Shown piece after piece: positions 22,379 to 34,900 of a DNA stretch of 64,000 nucleotides (within the stretch, counting starts at the first letter, position 1; every line of letters starts with the position of its first letter). Below the pieces are notes generated by a model. That model ran no database searches, had not been told where the DNA came from, and worked only from the letters and a program-made list of their open reading frames with translations. The translations under genes were made by a program, and so were the position numbers. Source of the DNA: Parus major (lineage: Eukaryota > Chordata > Aves > Passeriformes > Paridae); the NCBI RefSeq assembly GCF_001522545.3, contig NC_031769.1, forward strand, positions 1,837,395 to 1,901,394, in the 5' to 3' direction.

Positions 22379-23394
22379 TATTATTAGAACTGTCTTGTGG
22401 CAGTGAGTTGCTCGGTTTAATCATCAGCCATCTGTAGAGAAGTGGCTGCTTTGACCGGTTTTAATTTCATTGCTTTCAATTCCATTGGGCTGGATCATGA
22501 GTCAGAATAAATTACAGCTTCTTGACTGATTTCTCTGCTGATCATTTTGTCTGCAGCTCTTACTCACCACCTCTCAGCAATGAACCCCTGATATTTTTAA
22601 CCTGCTCCTCTTTTCTGTCTCTCTTTTTCTTCCTTTTCTGTTTTGACAGAGGGTGAGTGGAGCTGAACAGTTTCACATTTAGCCAGTCTCACGAGGTACC
22701 CCCAGCACTATTCCCTTTCTCCTCCTAGATAAATTCTGACTCCATTTCTCTATTTTTGGGGGACATCCCTGCACAGGGAGCTGTCCATCAAGGACATGGC
22801 TTTTTTTGGAGCAGAAGCCCTGTGTGGTGCCCTCCAGTCTGGGTTCTTCAAAGGCAGCATCACCTGCTACCTGTGCTTGGTGACATCAGCCACTCTCATT
22901 TGCACGGTGATAATTAAACCCCAGTTAGCCTAAACCATCACTGGGTTTTTTACCACTTTGATCCCACATCCATCACCTATTTTTTAACCAAATTTAACTT
23001 TAACAAATTCCTTCTTCCTCCTCTTTAAAATTGGCATTTTCCCTCTTGCCCACCTTTGCTTTTTCCTGCTCTTCCCATCACCACTTCATCTTTCCATTTT
23101 TCTCAGCAGAATTTGGGGGTTTCTTGCTGGTTTTGCTGTTTTATTTTTATTCTGGACAGCTGCTGGTTTCTCCATGAGCCATGACCACCCTGAATTCTGG
23201 GAAATCCATCCCATGTTCGTGGGCCACGGTAACACTTCAGTCTGAAGGAGGTGAGAAGCCACTTGTGTATCCAGGCTGACACAGAAACCTTGGAAATGCT
23301 TGAAAAGGGGTTTTTTTTGCACTTTGTTGGATGTTTCCATGCCCCCAGGGAGACATTGTTTTGTATCTTTTTAGGGATGTCATTGGTGTTAAGG
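22379..23394. other. Gene-free unique sequence
   Basis: No exon, RNA gene or repeat recognised between the outer LTR and the next CR1. Confidence 0.5.
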
Positions 23395-23710
23395 CTGAGA
23401 AAATTGCGATTGCTCAGCCTGGAGAAGAAAAGCTAACTGTGGCCTTCCAGGACCTAAAGGGAGGTGACAGGAAAGATGGAAAATGAATATTTCCAAGGGT
23501 CTGGAGTGACAGGACAAGGGGAATGGCTTCAGCATGGAAGAGGGTAGATTTAGATGGGATATTGGGGAGAAATTCTGCACTCTGAGGGTGGGGAGGCCCT
23601 GGCACAGGGTGCCCAGAGCAGCTGTGGCTGTCCCTGGATCCCTGGAAGTGCCCAAGGCCAGGCTGGACGGGGCTTGGAGCGACCTGGGATGGTGGAAGGA
23701 GTCCCATGAT
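23395..23710 (+). mobile_element. CR1 LINE 3' fragment
   Basis: 'ttgctcagcctggagaagaa', 'gggtctggagtgacaggac', 'agagcagctgtggctgtccc' and 'cttggagcgacctgggatgg'. Sense CR1 lacking the final tail. Confidence 0.9.
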
Positions 23711-23914
23711 GGACAAGAGCCCTGAGGAGGGTTGTCAGGCAAACCCCAAAAACCTGAGGTCAAGGTTTTTGTGCTGTGGTGGTTGAGGGTGCAAAGCTCC
23801 CGAGGGTTCATTGCCTCCACTCATCCTAAAAATTCCCCATCCCTGGGAATTCCAGGGTTTTCCATGTCCAAAACTGCAGGAAGCAGCACTGGGGGTTTGT
23901 GGTGAACATGGCAG

Positions 23915-23975
23915 TGCTGGGTTAAGGTTTGGACTTGGTGATCTCAGAGGTTTTCTCCAATTCCCGTGGTTCTGG
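23915..23975 (+). mobile_element. CR1 LINE 3' tail
   Basis: 'ggtttggacttggtgatctc' with 'agaggttttctccaattcc' is a short sense CR1 end about 200 bp past the previous copy. Confidence 0.6.
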
Positions 23976-26089
23976 AACGTGCCAGGCAACCCCTGGGTGG
24001 GGACATGTGACAAAAACGTGGACGAGGTGGCTTCTTGTCCTCTCCCAGCAGCAGCAGCTCCCCCAGACCTTCCCTTAACTGGTCACACTGGACTTGTCCC
24101 AATGGCCTCATCCTCCAGCTCTTCGGAAGAGCTCCAAGGAGTCTTTAAAATTGGTAATTTCTTCCAAAAATAAAAATATTTCAGAAAATTTGGGTTGTTT
24201 ATCACCAAACTTGCCAACCCCACCTGAAATCACCTGTCAGTCTCTCATTTTTATGCACTGCTTCCTCAGATATCTCCCAGTTATGTTAAAGTACCTCAGT
24301 ATTTGATGGTATTTTGGGGCTTATTCACAACACAACAGCTTCTGGAGTTTTGTACAAATGTACACCAAGCTCCACGGTGGGCAGAACATTTCAGAAACCA
24401 CCTGGTTTTAAAAGTTTAGAAACTGGAAAGCAGCTCGTGACTCCAGGTGTGTTTGATTCCTTCAAAGCTCACGAGTTCTGGGAGAAGGAGGCAGAGGCAG
24501 GAAGAGCTGATTCCTGATGTCTGAGGTGCCAATTCCTCGATGTCTTCCAAATTTTCAGGGTCAGGCTTGTGCAGCTGCAGCACTGAGGAGGAAAGGTGAG
24601 GACAGGATGAGGAGAGGATGGGGAAACATCTCAGGGAGATGAATTCCATCCATGAACCAGCTGCAGGACTTTCCCACCAGCTGAAGCTCCAATTCCAGTT
24701 CAGGCAGTGTCACCACCAAACTCAGGGATGGGAGCACGGAAATCCCTTTTTCTGGGAAAAGCAGGATTGGGAAAAGATGGGCCAAATCCTCCCAGGAGAG
24801 CCAGGACTTCTGAACTCACCCAAATGTCCCCAACACTGCGCAGTCCCTTCCTGCCACGGGGCCGTGCTCACAAAGTTCCTTTCTCCTCCTGATTCCTGGG
24901 AAGTTCTGCAGGATCTTGACCAGTGCCTAGAAGGAGAAATAACCTTTTTAGTGGGTCCCACTGCAGCTCCAGGATTTAGCACTTGCTCTGGTAAATAAAG
25001 GCATTTTCCAGACTCTGGACCAGCTCATCCCTGGTGTGACACCAGCAGGGTGATGACACATGGGGGACCCTGTGAAGACCCAGGAACTTTTTCTTCTTGC
25101 AGAGAAAGAGTATAATCTTTAAAAAAAAAGAAAATTAAAAATAATTCACAGCTGCCAATGGGGCCAAGCCCTGCAGATTTGACTCCCTCCTTACTCCACG
25201 GAGCCAACAGGATTTCTGGGCAGGATCAAAGCCAAGTAGGGCTGTTCAGAGGCAAAGTTCATCAAGCCCTGTGATTTCCTTGCCATTCCCATGAAAAAAA
25301 CCAACTCCAGCAGAGCCCAGCTCTGCTCCTTTGCAGGCTGCAGCCAACTCCAACCCACATTAAGGGAGTTGCTCCACATTCATATTGAAAAGCAGGCGCT
25401 TGCCAACCTCGACGTGCCTTAAACTCCTTGTTTTAAACTCCCGAGCACTGGCCTGGGGAAAGGATTGTGTGCAGGAATATGTTCGTGCAGTGCCTGGCAC
25501 TGGGGGTTCTGGCTCATGACTGGGATTTGGAAGCAGCTCCTGCAAGACTTGTGAAGCATTTGAAGTCTGGTTTCCTTGGGAAACTTGGTTTAGCTGATTA
25601 TGTTGAGCGTCTCCATCCGCTCGTTTCCTCCCCTCCGTGTTCTGAACCCCTCGGCCCATCCCAGCCCATGCTGGCAGGAAGATAAAAGTTTTGGGGAGAT
25701 TAAGTTGTATGAAAATAAGGGCACAGGTAGGGGAGAGTAAAAAAAAAACAAAAAACAAACCAAAAAAAACCCAGCAACCTTATTACTGCATTTTCCTGCT
25801 TTCCCCCGGGAGAAAAGGGAGCTCAGCCCTTATCAGAGAGCCCACAGAGGAAGGGGGAAGCTGCACTGAGCAACATCAGCACCGTTTCCCACTGAATTAC
25901 TTGCTGCTAAATCCACGTTGCTTCATGCCCAGGGCTTGGAAACAGCTTCTTAAAACAGTGGGAAGGATGGGAGGATGTGGGCTTGATTTTGGTCCTGTAA
26001 AAACGGGGTTGAGAGCAAACCAGAGAGATGCAGCCCCAGCTTTTGCTTCCAAAAGCTCAAAATTCCATGGCAAAATTCCCTCATTGGAA
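23976..26089. other. Gene-free unique sequence
   Basis: Nothing recognised apart from short A-rich tracts near 25115 and 25740. Confidence 0.5.
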
Positions 26090-26335
26090 TCAGAGGATCA
26101 TAGGATGGTTTGGGTTGGAAGAGACCTTAAAGATGATCTGATTCCAACCCCCTGCCATGTGCAGGGACACCTCCCACTATCCCAGGCTCTCCAAGCCCCG
26201 TTCATCCTGTCCTTGGACACTTCCAGGGATCCAGGGGCACCCTGTGCCAGGGCCTCCCCACCCTCCCAGCCAAAAAAATCCTCCCTAATATCGAATCTAA
26301 ACCTTCTTTCAGCTTAATTTCATCCCCCCGTAGGA
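26090..26335 (-). mobile_element. CR1 LINE 3' fragment
   Basis: 'ggatcataggatggtttgg', 'ttggaagagaccttaaagat', 'ccctgccatgtgcagggaca' and 'ctccctaatatcgaatctaa'. Antisense CR1. Confidence 0.92.
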
Positions 26336-27430
26336 GCCAACAGCATCAAATCCATCCATATCCCTTTCTGGGAGCTCCAGCCTTTCCCAGGTCATCCCTT
26401 GGACGTCGCAGATCCCGGCACTGACCTCCTCCACTCCTTACAGCGGAGCACAGAACCCGATTCGTGGCATTTTGTCCCTTTTTAATCCATGGGTTTGGAT
26501 GCTGGGCCAGAAACCATCTGCAGGTGTCACTCCTGCACACGAAGTCAAGGCAGCAGAAGGGAGCTGGGGACAGGTGGCCACCCGGCAACTGCATTAAGAC
26601 ATCATAACTTTGACTAATTTGTAAACAGGCTGAAAGAACATCCACCCTCCCTGGAAGGGGGAGAAGTGGCTCTTTAAACCCTGGGGATATGACCTCTTGT
26701 CCTTTCTGTTTATAAGAGGGAGGGGAAGGAGGGGGGAAAAGGGAAAAAAAAAAAAAAAAAGTAAAAAAGAAAAGAAGGAGGGAGAAAGGGAGAGAAAGTC
26801 AGACTTGTTGCCGTGTTAAAACCTGCCCCCCACCATCAGCTTTTGTGATGAAAATGGTGAGGGACACTCTGCAGCTCCTGGTTCTCGCTCTTTGTCATTC
26901 AGGCTTTGCAAGGGAGAGCTCCTTTCTGTTTATTTATCAACTGGGATCCCTTGTCAACACCTCACTTGACTGAGGTTTTAGCACCTTGGTGGGGTTTTGT
27001 GGGTTTTTTTAACTGCCTCAGCCAAATCTCTCTGGTCTTTCCCTCCCCTGGGTGCAGGCAGATCTCTTCTTCCACTAACTTTGCAAGAACTCTTTTTCTC
27101 CTGGCATGGAATTCTCCTTCAGCAAAGCACCAGGCAATCCCCAGCCAGCCCTTGAATTTTGGGGATATACTCCATTATTCATTATTTATTTCAGTATTTC
27201 TTATCTCACCATTTATTTCACTATTCACTATTTGTTATCTCACCATTTCCCTCCTCGTGGCAGAGCTCTGGCCCCCTCCAATCTCCCCTTTCCCACCCTG
27301 TGGCTGCACCACACCTCCAGGACTTTGCCATTGTGATATTTCCCATTAAACTGTTTGAAAACAAACCTAGTGCAAAAAAGAATTTAAAATTAAAAAATAA
27401 TAATAATATATAAAAAGGATGTGATTCCAT
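26336..27430. other. Gene-free sequence with purine-rich tract
   Basis: A purine-rich/poly-A stretch at 26705-26800 and a TTATTTCA/TATTCACTATT-rich stretch near 27170-27250. No gene seen. Confidence 0.5.
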
Positions 27431-27960
27431 TTTAAAACACATTTGAAAGGTTTGGGGACCTTGACCAAGGCACTACTGCAATATCAGGCAGTAACTGTAG
27501 ATTCTCCTACGCTCTCAAATTGTGCCCTAAGTTCTTATTAGTGATTTTAATGTGTCTTAATTAACTTGCTCTGTGGCTGAAGAGAAGGCACTCCAGTCTG
27601 GGCAGTTTTTCAGTCCAGTGCTTGTCAGCAGCCCAGAGTAATCCCTGTTTAAAATGCATATTGATTTGCAAACACGAGGCTGAATCCCAACATTCATCTC
27701 GAGCGATGCTATCACTTGAGTTTCAAAGAGGGGGGTTAGGAGCGAGTTCACAAAGGGATCAAATTCTGGTTTAAATTTTAAATTTGTTTTTTCCTTTGTT
27801 TGCACCTGCAGCAGGAGTGTGGCCAGCCCTTTGAAAAGGAGTGATTTGAATTGGGTGTTAGAAAAGGATTAGAAAATTTCAACATCAGTGCATCCATGAT
27901 TTAATAAATAACTGTTCATCTTATTGTTCTTGCTGTCTCACAAACACTTGGCTTTCCTCT
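27431..27960. promoter_or_regulatory. Candidate conserved non-coding element
   Basis: Unique, balanced-composition sequence with TTAATTAAC, AAATGCATATTGATTTGC, TTATTAGTGATTTTAATG and ATCACTTGAG motifs, looking like a homeodomain/POU-rich enhancer. It lies about 9 kb upstream of WNT3A. Regulatory role and conservation are guesses from appearance. Confidence 0.3.
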
Positions 27961-28096
27961 CTTTTCTCTTCCCTTAATCCAACATGTATCTCCACCCTCA
28001 AAATAAATAAAGAGAAATCAGATGGAGCAGAGTAAAGAAACTGCAATTTTAAAGCCAGTCCTTTCTCTAAGTGTGAATTTGGAGGAAATCTTCATA

Positions 28097-28155
28097 AAAC
28101 CATAGAATATTTTTGGTTGGAAGCGACATTAAAAGTCATCTAATTCCAATTAATG
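28097..28155 (-). mobile_element. CR1 LINE 3' tail
   Basis: 'accatagaatatttttggtt' and 'aaagtcatctaattccaat' give a short antisense CR1 end. Confidence 0.75.
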
Positions 28156-28440
28156 CTGGACTTCAGCTTTCTTCATTTTAGGCATTTAGGTGAAGGCAAT
28201 TAATGAAGTAGTTAATGAAAGAGGGGCAGAAAACAAGGACCCCCAAAGGATGTTTTATTCCACTCACCAAAATCTCTTCATTTCCAAGGAATTGAAGCCT
28301 TTTGGAGGTGCAGCTTTAACAAGCTGCCATGCCTTCAGGGGCTGAGGTGGGCAATAGGGCTGTGTCCAGAAAGGGGTGCAGGATTTACCCTCAGGAGCCA
28401 AAATACCTGACCCTGAAATACTTCTCTCAAGGCAAGCAGG

Positions 28441-29070
28441 CAATTATTATTAGTATTATTAGTATTAGTATTAGTATTAGTAGTATTAGTATTAGTATTA
28501 GTATTAGCATTAGTAGTATTAGTATTAGTATTAGTATTAGTGTTATTGTTAGTACTATTAATATTATTAATAATAATATGATAAATATTATTATAAATAT
28601 TAATATTAATGTTAATAATATTATTGTTGCTGTTAATGTTAATATTGATATTGATATATTAATATTATATAATTATTAATTATATTAATGTTAATACTTT
28701 ATATTAATATTAATACTAATGTTGCTATTAATATTGCTGTTAATATTAATATTAATATTAGTGTTAATGTTAATATTAATATTAATATTAGTGTTAATGT
28801 TAATGTTAATGTTAATGTTAATATTTATTTTATATTATATATTATAATGATATATTATATTAATATTAATATCAATAGTAGTCGTTATATTATTAATGTT
28901 ATTAATATTATTATATTCATAGTAATATTAATAATATTAATATTAATGTTGTTGTTTTGTTGTTATTGTTGTTATTATTGTTATTATTGTTATCATTATT
29001 ATCATCATTATCATCATTATTATCATTATTACTGTTATTATTATCATTATTATCATTATCATGATATTTT
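28441..29070. repeat. Large (ATT/AGT/AAT/ATC) trinucleotide-type microsatellite
   Basis: 630 bp of TTATTAGTATTAG, TTAATGTTAATATTAATATT, then TTATTGTTATTATC segments. Each block has its own dominant triplet pair, so the array evolved by successive local expansions. Confidence 0.93.
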
Positions 29071-29599
29071 TCTTCTCTTGGAAAGATTTCATTTCCTCAG
29101 TTGGTGGCACCCAGCCTCCTCTGAATGTTTATTTCTACACTTCACAGCAGGTTTGGGGCCCTAATCAGCTTCCATTGCTAATTAACGGGTTTTTAATCTG
29201 AATTCTGGAGAAGTTCCACACGAGCAGCCCCACACTGCACACGCGGGGCTCAGCTCGTGCCAACGTTTATTTGGATTTCCTTAGGGGCAAACTGCCTCTG
29301 ATCAGGGTCCTCAGTTCATATTTTGGGTTATTTTCTCCATGATTCTGGGGTTCTCATGTGTCAGACAAGCAGGACTGCTCCTTGTGGACCCAGATTTGCC
29401 TTCAAAATGAATCGGTTTTCCCCAAACCTCATCCCCTAAGGAAGATCCCAAATTATCCTCCAGAGCCCTCATTTTCCAGAGGATGATCTCCACAACGTGA
29501 CTCTGCTGGTGGAGACCACCTGGAGAAGTCTCCCTCACCATCAGCCAAGCTCTGATTCCACTTGCCACGACCCCAAGAGGTTGTGGGAAGTTCTGGAGA

Positions 29600-29740
29600 A
29601 GATCACAGAGCCACAGAATCACAGAAGGAATGGAAGGAACCTTAAAAACCACCTTGTCCCACCCCCTGCCGTGGGCAGGGACATCTCCCACCAGACCAGG
29701 TTGCTCCAAGCCCTGTCCAGCCTGGCCTTGGACACTGGTG
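29600..29740 (-). mobile_element. CR1 LINE 3' fragment
   Basis: 'cacagaatcacagaaggaat', 'gtgggcagggacatctccca' and 'cagcctggccttggacactg'. Antisense CR1. Confidence 0.9.
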
Positions 29741-30261
29741 GTGGGTGCCAGGGACCAGCTCAGCGGGTTTGGGAGGTGGGGACAAGGACAGGAAGATTTT
29801 ATCTGGACAAAGATGTGGCACCGACATCCCGGCCTCTTCAACTCTCCTGCGGTCTGACAGAACTGGACACCCACATCAGGTTCCCTTCTGCTGTCCCTTG
29901 TCAGGGGACACTTGGGTGAAGGCCCTGCTGTCTCCAGTGGCCAGCAGGAGAGGTTTTCCTGCCCTGCCCGAGGACAGAGGGTCAGGGCAAGGTGATGCTG
30001 TCCCCTCTGCTGGTGGGCAGGGGACAGGAGAGAGCTGCCTGGTGACACCAGCCCAGAGTGCTGGCCGTGCACAGAGAAGGCTGGAGAAGAGGCAGCTCCC
30101 ACCATCCATCCTCTCCCCTTCCAGGGTGATCCTTCTGCCCCTGAGAACCCTGTGTCCCCACCAGGGACACGGACACATCCCCGGCTTTGGTCCCTGCCGG
30201 CTCCTCTGGCGTGGGGAAAGGAAAGCAGGGCTGTGGTGTTGCTGATCCCTGTGCTCTGTGA

Positions 30262-30730
30262 GCCTTTCTCATCCACATTTTTCCTTCTCCAGGTTCATTC
30301 TCCTTTCTCATTCTCCCTTTTCCTTCTCCAGGTTCATTCTCCTTTCTCATCCACCCTTTTCCCTCTCCAGGTTCATTCTCCTTTCCCATCCACCTTTTCC
30401 TTCTCCAGGTTTTGTTCTCCTTTCCCATCCACCTTTTCTTTCTCCAGGTTTTGTTCTCCTTTCCCATCCACCTTTTCTTTCTCCAGGTTTTGTTCTCCTT
30501 TCCCATCCACCCTTTTCCCTCTCCAGGTTTGCTCTCCTCTCCCATGCACCCTTTTCCCTCTCCAGGTTCATTTTCTTCTCCCACCACCCTTTTCCCTCTC
30601 CAGGTTAATTTTCCTCTCCCACCACCCTTTTCCCTCTCCAGGTTCATTCTCCTCTCCCACCACCCTTTTCCCTCTCCAGGTTCATCCTCCTCTCCCTCCC
30701 GCCCTTTTCCCTCTCCAGGTTTTGTTCTCC
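30262..30730. repeat. Pyrimidine-rich minisatellite, 38-40 bp unit, about 12 copies
   Basis: Unit 'ttcattctcctttcccatcc' + 'acccttttccctctccagg'. CCAG positions 30367, 30405, 30444, 30483 and 30523 give a 38-40 bp period. Each unit ends in a long pyrimidine tract plus CAG|G, like a 3' splice site. Confidence 0.94.
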
Positions 30731-32255
30731 TGCTGTACCGCTAGGTGGGCCAGAGCTACACCGCTGAGAGCCCCACCTCTCCTGCAGGAGACGGGCAGGG
30801 CAGGTGGCTCTGCCTCATCCCAGGGGACAGGAGATGGAGGGAAGGACAGGAGGAGGTGGCAGAGAGCCCCAAGTTCCTCCTGGAGTCTCGCTGTCAGTGA
30901 AACCCTGTCAGGAGAGGTGTCCTGTCCCAAAGTGACCATCCCAGGGAGAGGAACCCAGCTGGGACAAAGCCACATCCCAGAGCGGTGGCAAAGGCAGGAG
31001 CAGAGCCACCGCCACCCATTCAAATCCTGTCCTTGTCACCTAAACCTGCCCTCCTAAAGCACCTCCTTGGTGGCCAGGGCGTTTATCAGAGCCTGGAAAT
31101 GCAAGGAAGAGTCAGCGCTGGTGCCTGTGGGAAAACTGGGGGAACACAAAACATGTGAGGGAACCCTCCTAACAATAATATTTTTGTCACCCGAGGCTGG
31201 GTAGCAGAAATATAAAAGTCTGTATCTCAAATTCCAAAGGAAAGGATCCCCACCCATGGCAGATCTGCTCTGCCGAAGGTCTGGGGCATCCCACTGTGGC
31301 TCCTTGGGTGCTCTGCCTGCATCCTGCTGATGGATCCAATCCCTCCTGCCCTCCTGGGGTAAAATCACTGCATTTTAACTTTCAGCCACCCTCCATTTCC
31401 CTTAGGAGCCCTGAGACCAGAAGATAATACAATTACACAGCAATTTTTAAAATGAGAATCCAGGAGCAGCCAAAATTCCGATTACACGCGGAATAACCTG
31501 GGCACATCACAGCCAGGGCCAGGGGTGTTTCGGGCAATGTCAAATGTTTGCAGTTCCCTTTCATGTCTGCTGTCCCCTCCCAGCTGAGGACATCTCTTTG
31601 AAGCCTGAAGAGCTGAGAAACGCACCCAAATTTACCCCTGATTTGCTCAGTGCTATCAGTGCCTCTTCAGGGCCCAGGACAGGGGCAATGGCCTGTGGGC
31701 ATCTCAGGCCGTGGAGATGAGGCCAGAGCAGATCCCAAGCACGGGAAAGCAGCTCCAGGAGGAGCTCACCCCACCTCCACAGCCTGGGATGAGTCCCTCA
31801 GGTCTGCCCTGACCCCAGCCGAGGAGGGCTGGACAGGGAGAGGAGGAAAGGTGGAATCATTTTTGTGAAAAACTCCTCTCCAGAGTGGGATCAACTTCTG
31901 GGCAGCAGCTACAGCCAGACCAGCTGGGCCTGTCTCCATGAGGGGACGTGAATTTGGCAGCACAATCCACCTTGTCACCAGTTCTGCCACTGGGTCACAT
32001 CACGAGCCATATGTCACCCTTCTCCCTCCTCGTTCCCCACACCCACGAGGTGGGCTTTGACCAAATTGTCGCTCCTGGGTGTGGGGACAACAAGGCTGAG
32101 GTGGTGTCTCGGTCTTGAGGGGCATTAAAAGTGAAAGATTAAAAATGGCACAAGCCAACAGGCCCGTGGCAAACCCTGCTCTCCTCCCCCCCAGCAGCCA
32201 GAAACCCAGAATCCCAGCATTTGGATAATTCCATGTAAAATAAGATAGAAGTTTG

Positions 32256-32303
32256 GTTATTTTTTGATATATGGGTTTCGTTATTTTTTGATATCTGGGT
32301 CTC
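32256..32303. repeat. 24-bp direct duplication
   Basis: 'gttattttttgatatatggg' and 'gttattttttgatatctggg' start at 32256 and 32280 and differ at few positions. Confidence 0.85.
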
Positions 32304-32860
32304 CCATGTGCTCTGGGGGTTCCACAGCTGGGCTGGCTTTAGGGAGGGTTGCAGAGCTGCCTGCTGGGGATTTCCTGGTGCTCCCAGTGCTCCTGGGGAG
32401 CCACTCTGGGCTTTGGGCACAGCAGGAAAACCAGGCTGTGGCTTCTGCCACTGCCAGGGTGGCCACAGCATCCCTGGAGAGCAGAGGACGATGAGTGGGG
32501 CAGGGAGTGAGTAAATTGTGAGTGGGGAGGATTAACCACAGCCCAGCCAGAGCCAATTCCAGATGAAATTTGCAGAAGCAGAAAAATTGTCAGTGTTTGC
32601 ACTCTGTGGGAATTCAGATAGGAAGGAGGGAGGGGGTGAATCACACTGGTGTCCTCCACTAAAATGAAACAAAACCTTCTTCCCCACAAGGAGCCCTCCC
32701 TGGCTCTCCATGAGGGTGATCTTCCCGTCCTGCAGCCATCACCGACCTCTCCCATGGAAGGGACTGGGGGGAAGGAGAGCAGGGGAAGTGGCTCACGGGG
32801 TATTTGAGATCTGTGGCCAGTCTGGATCCCTCCAAAGCTCCCTCATCTCTTTCCACAGGC

Positions 32861-32911
32861 TTCTCTGGGATGGGAGCTTCTCTGGGATGGGAGCTTCTCT
32901 GGGATGGGAGC
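32861..32911. repeat. 17-bp tandem repeat, 3 copies
   Basis: 'ttctctgggatgggagc' starts at 32861, 32878 and 32895 and is identical each time. Confidence 0.93.
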
Positions 32912-33177
32912 ATCCTGGATGTGCCTTTCTGAGGGCAGCTGCTCCCTGTGCTGGCTGCCTGCTCTGGGAATCGCTCATGTTCCTAAATCCAGCTCTCTTG
33001 ACACACCCAAGTGGCTCCCGAAGATGCCAGCGGGGCCAGCAGGGTGAGTGAGCAGGACAGACCCGGCAATGCCCTCACAGGACATTCCAGCCCTGTGACA
33101 GCGAGTCCATGTCCTGCCATCCCCTTTTCCCTGTGCTGAGCTTGTCCAGCTCCTGCTCTCCTTGCAGCAGGGTTATT

Positions 33178-33345
33178 GTGGAGTTACAGAATCCTGGAAT
33201 TGTTCAGGTTGGAAGGGACCTTCAAGACAATCCCATTCCACTATCCCAGGTTGCTCCAAGCCCAGCCTGGCCTTGGAGGGTTCCAGGAGCAATCACAGCT
33301 TCTCTGGGCAGCTTCTCCCCTCGAAAATTCCCTCAAAACTCCCCG
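33178..33345 (-). mobile_element. CR1 LINE 3' fragment
   Basis: 'tcaggttggaagggaccttc', 'ccactatcccaggttgctcc' and 'cagcttctctgggcagctt'. Antisense CR1, and the last interspersed repeat seen before WNT3A exon 1. Confidence 0.88.
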
Positions 33346-33771
33346 GATATTGATGAGAAAATCCAGGAGAGAAGAAGCCAAAGCCTCGCTGCTGTCACTG
33401 CACTGAGGGCCACGTCCTGCCCATCACAACAACACACAAATATCTGGGAAAAAATGGATCAGCCTGGCCCTGAACCCATCCTCGGGAGAAAACCCTGCAG
33501 ATTTGGGCAGATTTGGGCAGCCAAGCGCCAGCAGTGCCACCTCCCTGGGGCTGTCCTGCATCCCTACGGCCCTTGGCAGCTTTTTTACCCATTTTAATGG
33601 CCTGCAAAACCCGGACCCCGGAGCTCCAGGGGTACCGCTGCTAACAGATAACCCATGGCCAGGAGCACTCCTGGGGCCGGGAATAACCATTACAACACCC
33701 CAGAACCTTCTGATGGGCGTCATTAAAAGCTGCTGGCGTCAGAGCGAGGGGAAGCCACCCCATCCCGGGGC

Positions 33772-33797
33772 TGTGTGTGTGTGTGTGTGTGTGTGTG
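33772..33797. repeat. (GT)n microsatellite
   Basis: About 13 GT dinucleotides between GGGGC and CCCCTGAC. Confidence 0.95.
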
Positions 33798-34279
33798 CCC
33801 CTGACAAAGTGGATTATCTCCATCCTCCCCGAGCGGCAGCTGCAGAGCAAAGAGGGGAAAAGGGAGAGTGGCTGAATTTGTACCTTCAGGTAAAGTTGCC
33901 TGCTGCTTCCTGGAGGGAGGGGCAGAGGCTTTGGGAGATGTTTAAAGCTCTCCCCAGGAACAAAAGGAGGTGGGGGGGGGATTAGCTCGACCCCTGGAAG
34001 GGATGCGTGTCCTGCCCCATCCTCGCCGGCCTTTGGGGGACCCCCACGCCCAGGCTGTGTGTGCGTGTGGTGTGTGTGTTCCAGTCTGCAGCGTGAGCAA
34101 TTCCACTTGAAAAGACAGAGAAATCCCCTCCTTTGAAAGTCGCAGCGTTTGGTTCTTCCCAGTAATGCTATAATTGGATGGGATTTTCTCTTAATACACA
34201 GGGAAAGTCCTTAAGATGATTTTTCACACACCACCACCCCTCCTCCTTTTCCCTCATCCCACCTTATGCAATAAAACTC

Positions 34280-34460
34280 CCTCCTCCAGCCCCTTCGGCT
34301 GCTCCGGGGGGGCGGCGGGGGGGTCGGATTTAATACCCTCGCTATAATTGCAGCATCAACACCGCGGGGATTTGCTGGGAGAGCCGAGCCGAGCATCCGT
34401 TCCCCCTCTGGAAGCCGCTGGGATCAGCCCGAGCTCGGCTCCGCGCAGCGATTACATCTC
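34280..34460. promoter_or_regulatory. GC-rich block in WNT3A 5' flank
   Basis: This block has a run of G with GGCGGCGG and several CpGs (gccgagccgagc, ctcggctccgcgcagcg), in contrast to the AT-rich flanks. It could be part of a CpG-island promoter about 2.2 kb upstream of the ATG. The role is inferred from composition and position only. Confidence 0.4.
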
Positions 34461-34539
34461 GGAGCACTTGCCAGAGCTCACATTTGCAATCGCTTGTCAT
34501 CCAACCCGAAAGAAAATAATCAGGGCCCGACCCCTGCCA

Positions 34540-34900
34540 AATTCCCAGTGATTTAAATATCCCCGAATGAACTGCATTTCTAGTATAATTTCACTAGAAT
34601 GAATATATCTCTCCATCTAGCTCCACACAAACATATCTTTATATATATGCATGTAAAGCCCTGTGTGTGTAAATAGAAATATTCCCTACTAAGGGAAAAT
34701 ATAAATGCGGCTCTTAATGAGGATGAAAGCGCATTTTGATTTGAGCTAATGCGGGGTTGCAAGGCTTCCCCCAACAAAGTCATTAAAAATTGTACCTCTC
34801 TTTGTTCCCTGCGAGCCACAGAATTTTCCTGATTCACAGATAAAATAAAAGCGAGCCAAAGAAATAAATAAAATCTCCTCCAGCTCGCTGAATCCTTAAA
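34540..34900. promoter_or_regulatory. Candidate conserved non-coding element upstream of WNT3A
   Basis: Unique AT-rich sequence without repeats. It holds an inverted repeat TTCTAGT (34578-34584) / ACTAGAA (34593-34599), CATTAAAAATTG, AATAAAAG and ATTTGAGCTAATG motifs typical of homeodomain or CDX-rich developmental enhancers. Conservation cannot be tested from this sequence alone. Confidence 0.35.

Larger units (their letters stand above)
30735..33177. other. Gene-free sequence
   Basis: GC-moderate unique sequence with only the short duplications at 32256 and 32861. No exon seen. Confidence 0.5.

Noticed and set aside
28329..29164. Open frames rich in Ile/Asn/Ser and Tyr/His
   Set aside because: Translation of the ATT-type microsatellite.
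29311..30276. 321-codon minus-strand open frame
   Set aside because: It runs through a CR1 fragment (29600-29740) and has no recognisable domain or splice context.
29982..31057. 301-codon plus-strand and 221-codon minus-strand open frames
   Set aside because: They consist mainly of the 38-40 bp pyrimidine-rich minisatellite.
1..34000. WNT9A exons expected upstream on the minus strand
   Set aside because: No Wnt-type coding sequence was recognised, so WNT9A is presumably beyond the window.
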